A stretch of DNA of 64,000 nt from NCBI RefSeq assembly GCF_000482365.1, contig NZ_KI535308.1:183823-247822 (forward strand), read 5' to 3'. The DNA comes from Porphyromonas uenonis DSM 23387 = JCM 13868. GTDB taxonomy: Bacteria > Bacteroidota > Bacteroidia > Bacteroidales > Porphyromonadaceae. Under the pieces are notes generated by a model, which ran no database searches, was not told where the DNA came from, and was given only the letters and a program-made list of their open reading frames with translations. Positions 51,221 through 59,814 of this stretch are shown in pieces. The translations under genes were made by a program, and so were the position numbers. Numbering within the stretch: the first letter of the stretch is position 1; each line of letters opens with the position of its first letter.

Positions 51221-51312
51221 GTGTATAGCGGGAGGACGTCCATTCCCGTCAAAGCGAGACGTGTAGCAGTTGCATCCTGCTGTATTCGAACCACATACGA
51301 GTTCCAAAAAAA

Positions 51313-51416
51313 GTTCCCCTCTTGGAACTTTTTAGTTCCAACGGAGGAACTTCTTAGTTCCAACGGAGGAACTTTTCAGTTCCAGCGGAGGAACTTTTCG
51401 ATTCCTAGTGAGGAAA
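51313..51416. repeat. Array of five 16-bp palindromes with an exact 22-bp period
   Basis: Units start at 51313, 51335, 51357, 51379 and 51401: GTTCCCCTCTTGGAAC, GTTCCAACGGAGGAAC twice, GTTCCAGCGGAGGAAC and ATTCCTAGTGAGGAAA. No gene lies in 51132-51953 apart from this array and the operator region. Confidence 0.9.
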
Positions 51417-51747
51417 GGCGAAACTCTTCGGACTTGTGATTTGATTCTTCCGAAGTTTCATTGCTTGCTTCCGTAGAGGATACGCTTGGCAGGTAAGGCT
51501 TCCAGAACAAGCTCCTCCCCCTACAGCGGGCTACTCGTACTCTCTGTACCCTCCGATAGTAGCTTTAGTTCCTAACTACGGTACTCCTCCTCTTAAATAT
51601 CACACGTTCATAGAGGTACTTTGAGTACGAGATGAGCGATTATTCAATGTTTCGTTGAGACATCAGAATCTGTACAAGATCTAGTCAGCGCTCATGCACT
51701 TATCACCAGCAACACGCTATACATCAACGCATTAAAGTGGTCTCCAT

Positions 51748-51817
51748 GTCCGGAAATGATAAGTCGCACCATGTAATCTTGTCTGAATATGATAAGTTTT
51801 CGTCCGCAATTGATAAG
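51748..51817 (+). promoter_or_regulatory. Three direct repeats, likely operator of the fimbrial operon
   Basis: GTCCGGAAATGATAAG (51748), GTCTGAATATGATAAG (51781) and GTCCGCAATTGATAAG (51802) share GTCYGNANWTGATAAG on the same strand at 33- and 21-base spacing, near whole helical turns. The last repeat ends 21 bases before the -7 box, so a bound activator would touch the -33 region. The AraC domain of the adjacent regulator is the natural candidate. Confidence 0.75.
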
Positions 51818-51838
51818 ATATTTAACACCTTCGAGCTC

Positions 51839-51846
51839 TAATTTTG
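51839..51846 (+). promoter_or_regulatory. Putative -7 box of the fimbrial operon
   Basis: TAATTTTG fits TAnnTTTG. No TTTG -33 box is present, as expected for an activator-dependent promoter. Confidence 0.6.
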
Positions 51847-51953
51847 CAGCAGAAACCTAGGAGACAGATCAACTACCTCGATCACGAGATGAACATTAGG
51901 TACAGGAGATGCCTCCCTTCCAGATTAGTCATGAAATCGTTATTTCAAACCGT

Positions 51954-52532
51954 ATGAAAAATAGACTTATCTCACTCCTTCTCTCCCTGCTTGCCGCCAT
52001 AACATGGTGTACGGCGCAGGATGTTGGGATCAAGAGCAATCTCCTCTATTGGGGCACTGCTACACCTAATCTAGGCATCGAAGTTCGGGTCGCACCACGC
52101 TGGACCATAGACCTATCGGGTGGGTACAACTTCATCAATCCGATCAATAAGGAGACAGGGATGAAGTGGCTGCACTTCTCCGTCCTACCCGAGGCTCGTT
52201 ACTTCCTCTGCGAGGCGTTCGACGGACACTTCTTTGGTCTACACGGGCTTGTGAGCTTTTACAATGTCAATAGGCTCAATGTACCCATAGGTCGTTTCAA
52301 GCAACTCAAAGATTACCGCCTGCAGGGGTGGGCCTACGGTGCTGGTATCACCTACGGATATGAGTGGGTGCTCGGTAAGCACTGGAATCTAGAGGCCTCC
52401 CTAAGCGCTGGTTACATACTCTTCGACTATACGAAGTACCAATGCGAGCATTGTGGTAAAGAGGTCGCCCAGGAGAAGCAGAACTACCTAGGCCCGACCA
52501 AGGCAACGCTCTCACTGATTTACATCTTCTAA
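51954..52532 (+). CDS. DUF3575 family protein, first gene of the fimbrial operon
   Basis: A 192-residue exported protein with signal peptide MKNRLISLLLSLLAAITWC and a beta-rich body (KSNLLYWGTATPNLGIEVRV, GWAYGAGITYGYEW, KATLSLIYIF at the end) typical of DUF3575 small outer-membrane barrels. A CEHC pair of cysteines lies near the C-terminus. The in-frame ATG at 51909 would put 15 polar residues before the signal peptide, so 51954 is chosen. Genes of this type head type V fimbrial loci in Bacteroidota. Confidence 0.87.
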   Translation: MKNRLISLLLSLLAAITWCTAQDVGIKSNLLYWGTATPNLGIEVRVAPRWTIDLSGGYNFINPINKETGMKWLHFSVLPEARYFLCEAFDGHFFGLHGLVSFYNVNRLNVPIGRFKQLKDYRLQGWAYGAGITYGYEWVLGKHWNLEASLSAGYILFDYTKYQCEHCGKEVAQEKQNYLGPTKATLSLIYIF

Positions 52533-52562
52533 TCGTACAACCCTCCAAAAGTAGTAGCAGAC

Positions 52563-54017
52563 ATGAAACACTCTATATTACATCTCACTACGCTCACACT
52601 AGTAGCTCTAGTGATGCTATGGCTCCCCTCAGAGATTATCGCTCAGGAGGCTGTCAATCTACTAGATGGGCTCAGAGCCACTTCTCAGACGGTTGCAACC
52701 AGACAGGGGGCAAAGGCTGTCGTGGACTTTGACCTAGACCTCACCAATATGAAGCATCTGAAGAGCAATACGGTACTACAGATCGTTCCGACGCTCCAAG
52801 CTAACGATGGCTCTGAGCAGCTCGACCTGCCAGCCATCTCCATATCAGGTCGTACCCGCGCTATCATGCTACGTCGCATGGGCAAGCAGGTGGACATAAT
52901 CCGTAACAAAAGCGGTGAGCAGCACTACCACTACACAGCAGAGGTGCCCTTTGCCTTATGGATGAAAGATGCTTCACTGATATTTCGTGCCAAGGGCTAC
53001 GGCTGCGCTGAGTGCGAGCTGGGAGACTACACCACCCTACTGACACCCAATGCACTAGCTCCGCTGTACCAGCCTCAGTATCGCTATGCGATGCTCGTCC
53101 CTGAGGGAGAAGAGACCAAGAGACGTGAGGAGAGCCTCACGGCGATGATCACCTTCCCTGTCAATAAGACGAATCTTAATCTAAACCTAGGCAATAACCG
53201 CTCTGAGATCAAGCGTATCAACGATAAGGTTCAGGAGCTGACGACCAATATCTCGCTGACTGTCGATGCCCTCTCATTGACTGGATATGCCTCGCCAGAG
53301 GGTAATGCTGATCTCAACCAGAGACTCTCTGAGGGTCGTGTCAAGAGCATCGCTGCTTACCTAGTACGCACCTATCCACGCTTCAAGGATCACTACACCT
53401 CACGCGCTATGGGTGCTGACTGGGACGGACTAAGAGCCGCCATCGAGGAGAGCAGCGTAGACTACAAAGAGCAGATCATTCAGATCATTCAGGAGCGGGC
53501 TGCTAGCGAGCGCACAGCTGCTCTACGCGCTATAGACAATGGCAAGACCTACGCGCACTTGCTACAGACTTACTACCCGCCACTACGTCGCACGGTCATA
53601 ACCTTCTCCTTTGTGGTCAAGGGCTTTGACCTGGAGGAGGCCAGGGAGGTGATCAAGACGCACCCGACGCACCTGAGCCTAGCGGAGGTCAATCTGGTAG
53701 CCAACAGCTATCCTGCTGGCAGTGCCGAGCGGTACGAGACCTGGGCGATCGCAGCAGATGCCTTCCCCAATGCTGTCGAGCCAGCGACCAATGCGGCGAT
53801 CATGGACTTTGAGGCGGGTCGCTATGCGCAGGCCGTCAAGTTACTAGAGCGCTACAAGAAGAATACAAAGCTCTACACCCTCCTAGGCATCGCCTATGCC
53901 TACAACGAGCAGTATGACAATGCTCGTACCTATCTAACCAAGGCTGCCCAGCTCGGACTACCCGATGCTCAGTACAACCTGGATGAGTACCTACACTATA
54001 TGCAGGACAACTTCTAA
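52563..54017 (+). CDS. DUF3868-like fimbrial locus protein with OmpA-like and TPR-like parts
   Basis: A 484-residue exported protein (signal peptide ending near EIIAQ). An N-terminal beta domain resembling DUF3868 is followed by a segment with OmpA-like character around residues 225-300 (SLTGYASPEGNADLNQRLSE), which may bind peptidoglycan. The C-terminal 100 residues are helical and TPR-like (LLGIAYAYNEQYDNARTYLTKA). It lies 30 bases after the DUF3575 gene. A periplasmic or outer-membrane assembly role for fimbriae is inferred from position only. Confidence 0.82.
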   Translation: MKHSILHLTTLTLVALVMLWLPSEIIAQEAVNLLDGLRATSQTVATRQGAKAVVDFDLDLTNMKHLKSNTVLQIVPTLQANDGSEQLDLPAISISGRTRAIMLRRMGKQVDIIRNKSGEQHYHYTAEVPFALWMKDASLIFRAKGYGCAECELGDYTTLLTPNALAPLYQPQYRYAMLVPEGEETKRREESLTAMITFPVNKTNLNLNLGNNRSEIKRINDKVQELTTNISLTVDALSLTGYASPEGNADLNQRLSEGRVKSIAAYLVRTYPRFKDHYTSRAMGADWDGLRAAIEESSVDYKEQIIQIIQERAASERTAALRAIDNGKTYAHLLQTYYPPLRRTVITFSFVVKGFDLEEAREVIKTHPTHLSLAEVNLVANSYPAGSAERYETWAIAADAFPNAVEPATNAAIMDFEAGRYAQAVKLLERYKKNTKLYTLLGIAYAYNEQYDNARTYLTKAAQLGLPDAQYNLDEYLHYMQDNF

Positions 54018-54063
54018 GCAGAGAACAAACACTTTATATTCACCACTAATCAGATCAACTATT

Positions 54064-55245
54064 ATGAAAAGTAAGCTTTTCCTACTGAGCCTCGTGGCTC
54101 TCACACTCGCCTTCACGGCGTGCAACAAGAATCAGGACGAACCACAACAGTCCGAGACAGACGCTACCATCAGCGTCGCAGTTAAGTCGGCCGACCTCAG
54201 AGCTTATGAGGATGGCGCAGGCAATGAGGACAAGAAGGTCCAGAAGCTGGCCGTCATGGTCTATCAGGGAGATGCTCAGGTCGCCTACAAGGAGGCTGAC
54301 CAAGCCGGCTCTCTCGAGGTCACTAAGATCCAGACGACATCTGGTGCTAAGACGCTTGTAGTCGTAGCTAACTATGCTAACGAGAATCTCAAGGGACTCT
54401 CTCTAACTAAGGTCAAGGCACTCACGCACACACTCTCTGCAGATGACCAAGACCCCACCAAGGGGACCTTCATGCTCACAGCAGAGCCTGTCTCCGTTAA
54501 CCTCCAGAAGGGCAATAACTACTACGGCTACGCAGCTGGTGACGGTAATCGTCTTTCTATAGATAAGCCTATCGAGCTCAAGCACATCCACGCGGGTATG
54601 TCTCTGACGAGCGTTACGGTGGCCTTCGCAGACTCTTACAAGACACTCTACAATGTCAAGTTTGACAAGGGTCAGCTGATCGGTCTTGTTGCTAAGGCTC
54701 AGTCTAACGTCTTTGGCGAGTCTCTCGTCAACACTGATGCTAATTACTTCTATGGTGTCGAGCTCTTTGGTAAGACTGCCGGCAAGTACACTCCAGCAGA
54801 GGCTAACTACAAGGAGATGGCCGAGCTCAAGATGGATCTCACAGAGACAGGTGAACAGGAACGCAAGGGCTTCTATATCCTAGAGAACAACTCTGCAGAG
54901 CACCCCACCATCCTCTGCCTCAAGGCTACGCTCACACAGGCTAACGGCTCAGACCTAACAGCTGATCAAGCTCAGCAAGCTGTAGAGGCTGGCTGGATCG
55001 TATCTACGACAGATCACTCAACCTACTACCCAGTCCTTGTCAACTGGGCAAAGGATGGCTATACCTACGAGGGCGGCCATACGGCTAAGAACGCTATCGA
55101 GCGCAACAACAAGTACGAGATTGCACTCACAATCACTGGCCCTGGCACGAACTCACCTGAGGATCCAACCGTAGAGACAGCCAACCTAGACGTCAAGTGC
55201 ACCGTCCTACCTTGGGTCATCGTCAAGCAAAACGTAGTCTGGTAG
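54064..55245 (+). CDS. Major fimbrial subunit, FimA/Mfa1 family
   Basis: A 393-residue type V pilin precursor. The lipobox LAFTAC gives lipidated C20, and the first mature strand ATISVAVKSADLR ends at R46, the same position at which P. gingivalis FimA is cut by an Arg-specific protease to start polymerisation. The C-terminal strand CTVLPWVIVKQNVVW fits the family. ATG 53965 lies inside the previous gene and is rejected. It is followed by two strong stem-loops, as expected for the most abundant product of the operon. Confidence 0.92.
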   Translation: MKSKLFLLSLVALTLAFTACNKNQDEPQQSETDATISVAVKSADLRAYEDGAGNEDKKVQKLAVMVYQGDAQVAYKEADQAGSLEVTKIQTTSGAKTLVVVANYANENLKGLSLTKVKALTHTLSADDQDPTKGTFMLTAEPVSVNLQKGNNYYGYAAGDGNRLSIDKPIELKHIHAGMSLTSVTVAFADSYKTLYNVKFDKGQLIGLVAKAQSNVFGESLVNTDANYFYGVELFGKTAGKYTPAEANYKEMAELKMDLTETGEQERKGFYILENNSAEHPTILCLKATLTQANGSDLTADQAQQAVEAGWIVSTTDHSTYYPVLVNWAKDGYTYEGGHTAKNAIERNNKYEIALTITGPGTNSPEDPTVETANLDVKCTVLPWVIVKQNVVW

Positions 55246-55264
55246 ACCACGCCCTCACAGATAG

Positions 55265-55300
55265 CTTTAGAGCCACCGTCTAGTTGTGGTGGCTCTAGAG
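55265..55300 (+). terminator. Stem-loop directly after the major pilin gene
   Basis: 55265-55277 pairs with 55288-55300 (13 bp, one G-U). No T-run follows; it may act as a partial terminator or mRNA 3' protector. Confidence 0.65.
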
Positions 55301-55316
55301 CCATCTCCTCCCAGTC

Positions 55317-55415
55317 GGAGAGTCTGCGTCAAGCGCAAGATCACACATACTTCATAGTCAACATACAGATCCCTGATGCTTGACGGCAGACTCTCCCTCT
55401 TATCTCTCTTTATTT
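55317..55415 (+). terminator. Long stem-loop between the major pilin and anchor genes
   Basis: 55317-55334 pairs with 55378-55396 over 18 bp with one bulged G, around a 43-base loop, followed by the T-rich tract CTCTTATCTCTCTTTATTT. Together with the preceding hairpin it should lower transcription into the minor subunit genes. Confidence 0.7.
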
Positions 55416-55438
55416 AAGCACCCCATTGAGACACTAAT

Positions 55439-56386
55439 ATGAATATCGTACAGAGATGGATCAATAAGACAGCGACCACGGCTTGGATCGCGTCGATGGT
55501 AGTTCTCTTGTCTGGCTGTATCGCAGAGAATCTCGAGGATTGTCCTCAACCATTCGAGCTGACCGTACGAGCTGTAGATATCTCCAACAAGGATATAACT
55601 TCTGATGGGGATGTAGAGAATGTGATCCTATTCACATTTGACGAGACAGGCAAGCGCATAGACAAGATCCTCTTGACAGCCGAAGAGGTCAAGTCGCGCA
55701 AGCCCATACACATCGAGCACTATGGCCCTAAGGCCCTCACTTTTGTGGCATGGGGCAATGTGACTCCAGAAGAAGTAACAAGACTAGAGTCGGTACAGCG
55801 TATCGAGGATGTACAGATGCCTCTGCTACGTACAGACGGCTTCGGACACTGTCCCACAGACCTCTTCTCCGGCCGATTAGATCGTCAGCAACAGTACGGC
55901 AAGCTCAAGCTAGGCGAGCCTGCTACTATAGACATTTACAGACGCACTTGTCAGGTCAATGTAACAGTCCTAGGCTATGAGCAGTGGCTCGGTCGCCAAG
56001 GATATAAGCGACAAGCTTTTGACCCGACGAACTACGCTGCAGCCCAGATCCTTTTTGGCAAGTCCCTAGACAACTACGCTATAGTTGACACCTACAATGG
56101 TGATCCCACGACCTACCGTCTAACGGGCTCTCTAGATAGCTCCACAGGCGACTATCACATAGCACCTTTTAGGGTCTATCCGCCTATCGATGACAAACCT
56201 TTCCAGCTAGACTTTTACGTCGGAGACAAGTGCTTGGAGAGCTTTACGAGAGACTCCCAAGACGCGCTCCTACTACCAGAGATAGGCAAGATGCTCAATA
56301 TCCTCATTGACATGCGATCTGGCAAGATATCCGTGCAGATTGTTGTGACGCCATGGAATGTCGTACACCAGTTCGTCATCTACTAA
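55439..56386 (+). CDS. FimB/Mfa2-type fimbrial anchor lipoprotein
   Basis: A 315-residue lipoprotein (lipobox LLSGC, C27) with the family motif CIAENLEDCPQPFEL just after the lipid site, VILFTFDETGKRIDK and KALTFVAWGNV. Members of this family terminate and anchor type V fimbriae in the outer membrane. Unlike the pilins it has no arginine cleavage site before the first strand, consistent with staying lipid-anchored. It lies downstream of two stem-loops. Confidence 0.9.
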   Translation: MNIVQRWINKTATTAWIASMVVLLSGCIAENLEDCPQPFELTVRAVDISNKDITSDGDVENVILFTFDETGKRIDKILLTAEEVKSRKPIHIEHYGPKALTFVAWGNVTPEEVTRLESVQRIEDVQMPLLRTDGFGHCPTDLFSGRLDRQQQYGKLKLGEPATIDIYRRTCQVNVTVLGYEQWLGRQGYKRQAFDPTNYAAAQILFGKSLDNYAIVDTYNGDPTTYRLTGSLDSSTGDYHIAPFRVYPPIDDKPFQLDFYVGDKCLESFTRDSQDALLLPEIGKMLNILIDMRSGKISVQIVVTPWNVVHQFVIY

Positions 56387-56417
56387 AGTCTCATTCACAT
56401 GCAAAGTTTGAAATCCT

Positions 56418-57737
56418 ATGAAACCCTATAGACATACACTTACATTGCTACTCGCACTATCGGCACTCCTCCTGACAGCGCTGTCAGGGTGTCGGCGCAG
56501 TGAGCTGAGAGAGACTTTAGAGCCTGCTACCGTACAGCTCTCTATCCCGTCGATGACCCTGCGCAGTGGGGAGCTTCTCGTAGAGGATCTACCCGTGCAG
56601 ACGATCCGCATCCTAGTCTTCAATCAGGCTGGAGGAGCACTGGATGTGCAGAAGATCTTTAGCAATCCGACCGACCTCAGTGACTGGCTACGTGTAGAGG
56701 CTCACGAAGGAGCCAAGGAGATCTACGTCATTGCCAACGAGAGCCCAGTCATGAGCATTGCCCTTAATAAGGTCGTCTTCAAGCAAGACTTACTCCGCAT
56801 AGCTATCCCTGACGAGGATCCCAGCAGTGCGACGAAGCCGAAGCCAATCCTGATGATAGGTCAGGGCACGGCTACCCTCTTTAAGGATCAAAACGTAAAG
56901 GCAGAGATCAACTTGACCAAGACGAGAGCCAAGATCACCCTCGACTTACTCCAAAAGACGAAGGCCGACGATCAGGTGATCATCCGTAGCGTGTCGATCA
57001 GTCGCTTGCCTAAGACCAGTATGCTTTTGACACCCGCCTCTTATCACCTAGGCGAGACCTGGATCTACAGCAAAGCCGAGAAGGTTACGCTAGTCAACAA
57101 CGCAACGACCACTTATATCCCTGACAAGGCACTTTACACCTACGAGAGTCTCGATAGCGATACGACAGGTCATGCGCCCATCCTGACCGTTGAGGCTCTT
57201 TATAATGGAGTTCCTACGACCTATACGGCCTATGTCAATGATGAGACGAGTAACGCGGATCATCACTACGCACTGCATCGCAATCATCACTACCAGCTGA
57301 CAGGTACGATCACTAAGATCGGAGTGCACAACGCATTACTGCTGAAGACGGAAGTCTTGCCCTGGGATGTAGAGACGAGTGAGAAGAAGCTCGAGGTGCC
57401 TAAGATCGTGAGTCTCTCTCCCGATCCTACAGCGACTTACTACGTGACCGATACAGAGGCTGCCGAGTTCAAGGTCAAGATAAGCTCCAGCAGCGATCCC
57501 TCTAAGTGGCGAGCCACACTGACCAATGCGCTTGACTTCCGCTTTGACATCACAGGGGGCGCCGTACGAGAGGGATTAGCCGATGGCACTACCGAGTACA
57601 CCATTCGGGTGATCGCTACGAAGCCCGCAGGCGTTAACCTACGCTGCACGCAGCTACTCTTCACCTCGGAGTATCTAGACCTAGTAGGGGCAGGGATGCC
57701 TGAGGAGGGTATCAAGATCTGTCAGCGTCATGCTTAG
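56418..57737 (+). CDS. Fimbrial accessory/tip lipoprotein, FimC-like position
   Basis: A 439-residue lipoprotein (lipobox ALSGC, C25). An arginine cleavage site is plausible at R49 in SMTLRSGEL, after which pilin-like strands follow (TIRILVFNQAGGALDVQKI, YQLTGTITKIG). The C-terminal half has a further beta-sandwich domain starting near SLSPDPTATYYV. Position, size and architecture match FimC of the P. gingivalis fim cluster, but the relationship is by context rather than clear similarity. Confidence 0.78.
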   Translation: MKPYRHTLTLLLALSALLLTALSGCRRSELRETLEPATVQLSIPSMTLRSGELLVEDLPVQTIRILVFNQAGGALDVQKIFSNPTDLSDWLRVEAHEGAKEIYVIANESPVMSIALNKVVFKQDLLRIAIPDEDPSSATKPKPILMIGQGTATLFKDQNVKAEINLTKTRAKITLDLLQKTKADDQVIIRSVSISRLPKTSMLLTPASYHLGETWIYSKAEKVTLVNNATTTYIPDKALYTYESLDSDTTGHAPILTVEALYNGVPTTYTAYVNDETSNADHHYALHRNHHYQLTGTITKIGVHNALLLKTEVLPWDVETSEKKLEVPKIVSLSPDPTATYYVTDTEAAEFKVKISSSSDPSKWRATLTNALDFRFDITGGAVREGLADGTTEYTIRVIATKPAGVNLRCTQLLFTSEYLDLVGAGMPEEGIKICQRHA

Positions 57738-57762
57738 CAAACCATTAGAAGCATCATAGATT

Positions 57763-59808
57763 ATGAATAGACTTATAGATATATCCACCCGTTTGGTCGG
57801 GTATGCCTTGATACTGCTGATGGTATCAGGATGTATAGCGGAGAGACCCGTGGCATGTCCTGATGACGCCTCCTCAGCGCAGCTATCACTACGACTAGCC
57901 GTGCAGGAGATCCGCTCACTACGTGCTACGGAGGCAGGGGACGATGCGCTCAATGAGAACAAGATCGAGCGTCTTCAGGTCCTCTTTTACAAGGGAGGGA
58001 CGCTCTACTGGTCAGTCTCTCCAGCACCTGCTGCTGACGGTAACTATAGCATTCCAATACCAGAAGCTCAGCAGAAGGGCTTCGATGGTAACTCTACGTA
58101 CAATGTTTACGTCGTGACCAATATGGCCTTCACGGCACCACAACAAGAGAGCGAGCTAGCGAAGATTGTAGTCACCGAGTCGGTAGCGGACAAGCCTAAC
58201 GCTAAGTTTGTCATGCAGGGCAAGACCTCTAAGCAGATTAACCTAAAGACCCCTGAGGGCAAGCAACTCGGCACCGTTAAGCTACGTCGTGTAGCCAGCA
58301 AGCTACGCATCACGCCTACCGTGCAGGTCACAGGATATGAGCTAGGTGGCGAGATACAGGTCAAGTTCGTCGGAGCCGTCAGCCAAGGCTACCTCACAGC
58401 TGAAGAGGTGGCTGCTGGAGCTAACTCCATCGCCTACGCCTACCGAGCTACTTCGAACAAGGAGCCACAGCTCTTCTACTCCTATTATAATAAGTGGAGT
58501 AGCAACGATGAGGCACCTTACTACCTTCTCACTGTGCCCCTCAAGAAGGCGGGCGCAACGACCGTAGCAGATTACTACTATCGCGTAGCTCTCACGCCTG
58601 CGGAGCCACATCTTACGGCCAACAAACTCTACGACCTGAAGCTCGGCATCCATAAGCTCGGCTCCACAACTCCCGAAGAGCCTGTATCAATCACTGGCAC
58701 GCTCTCTATCCTCCCCTGGACTCTCTGCGATGATCAGTATGATCTACCCGCAGCTAACTATCTAGAGGTGTCAGAGAGAGAGGCTCATATCTACAATGTG
58801 GAGACTCATACCATATCTTATGAGTCCTCTAAAAAGCCAGTTACGATCCAGATCGTGGAGGTTAGCTTCAGCTATGTCAATGGAGCTACGGGAGAGGCAA
58901 TAACAGAAGCTATCCCCAACTCCAGTAATCAGTACCCGACGGTTACCGTGGTGGGCAATCAGATCGAGATTCAGTCTAAGCTGCCGATCAACAATATCCC
59001 CAAGAAGATCCGCTTTAAGGTCAGCAATGGCATCACAGAGCTAGACAAAGAGGTCACGGTGTATCAGTACCCCTCCCTCTTTATCACCAATACGCAGGGT
59101 ACGAAGTCTTCACGAAGACCTGACGGAACTTTAGCTCATAGTGGGCTGAACAACAAAGCCATCTACCGTATCACCGTGCAGAACCCACCCGAAGGTATGA
59201 TCCTAGGCTTCCCGCCGAGAGAGACGACAGACTTTTGGCCAGGATCCTGGTTCGTACAAAATACAGGTTTTTGGGGAACTATTGTTGAGCGTTGGGAGCT
59301 AAACGATGGAGAGAAGATCTCTAAGCTTACCACGAAGCGTGATGCTGAGACCGCTCGGATGGTTTCTCCCAGCTTTGAGCTAGCCTCTCAGCTTGGAGCT
59401 ACCAATCCTTATCCCTACCTAGAGTATGGTTGGTATTATAGCAGTGGTAAATGGAGTGAGACTAGCAAGATAGGAGCCTATAAGGAGACCGCCCTGTGCA
59501 ACTGTGCAACCTATACAGAGACGCGTATAGTCAATGGCGTGGAGGTGACCCTCGATGACTGGCGACTACCGACAGAGGCTGAGATCAAACTGATAGATCA
59601 GCTACAGCATAACTCCAATAGTGCTGTCAAATCCATTATGACGGGAAGCTACTACTGGGACGCTCGAAACGAAAATGGAGCTAGAAAGATGGACTCCCCG
59701 GAAGACCCTGAAGACGGAGGCTCCGCTACTCGAGCTTACACCCGTTGCGTACGCGATGTCAAGGATCCAACGATTCAGTCACATATACCATACAGATTAG
59801 ACCGATAG
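57763..59808 (+). CDS. Large fimbrial accessory lipoprotein, FimD-like position
   Basis: A 681-residue lipoprotein (lipobox MVSGC, C24) with a possible arginine cleavage site at R54 (RSLRATEAGD). Pilin-type domains are followed by a C-terminal region containing DDWRLPTEAEIKLIDQL and TRAYTRCVRDV, which resembles the FISUMP/lectin-like domains found at the tips of some Bacteroidota fimbriae. Two cysteines in ALCNCATY add to that module. Likely a tip adhesin; ligand unknown. Confidence 0.8.
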   Translation: MNRLIDISTRLVGYALILLMVSGCIAERPVACPDDASSAQLSLRLAVQEIRSLRATEAGDDALNENKIERLQVLFYKGGTLYWSVSPAPAADGNYSIPIPEAQQKGFDGNSTYNVYVVTNMAFTAPQQESELAKIVVTESVADKPNAKFVMQGKTSKQINLKTPEGKQLGTVKLRRVASKLRITPTVQVTGYELGGEIQVKFVGAVSQGYLTAEEVAAGANSIAYAYRATSNKEPQLFYSYYNKWSSNDEAPYYLLTVPLKKAGATTVADYYYRVALTPAEPHLTANKLYDLKLGIHKLGSTTPEEPVSITGTLSILPWTLCDDQYDLPAANYLEVSEREAHIYNVETHTISYESSKKPVTIQIVEVSFSYVNGATGEAITEAIPNSSNQYPTVTVVGNQIEIQSKLPINNIPKKIRFKVSNGITELDKEVTVYQYPSLFITNTQGTKSSRRPDGTLAHSGLNNKAIYRITVQNPPEGMILGFPPRETTDFWPGSWFVQNTGFWGTIVERWELNDGEKISKLTTKRDAETARMVSPSFELASQLGATNPYPYLEYGWYYSSGKWSETSKIGAYKETALCNCATYTETRIVNGVEVTLDDWRLPTEAEIKLIDQLQHNSNSAVKSIMTGSYYWDARNENGARKMDSPEDPEDGGSATRAYTRCVRDVKDPTIQSHIPYRLDR

Positions 59809-59814
59809 AAAGTT

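Noticed and set aside
51909-51953. Upstream start for the DUF3575 gene
   Set aside because: It would place 15 residues before a normal signal peptide; ATG 51954 fits export.
53965-54063. Upstream start for the major pilin gene
   Set aside because: It lies inside the previous gene and would put 33 polar residues before a clear lipoprotein signal peptide.
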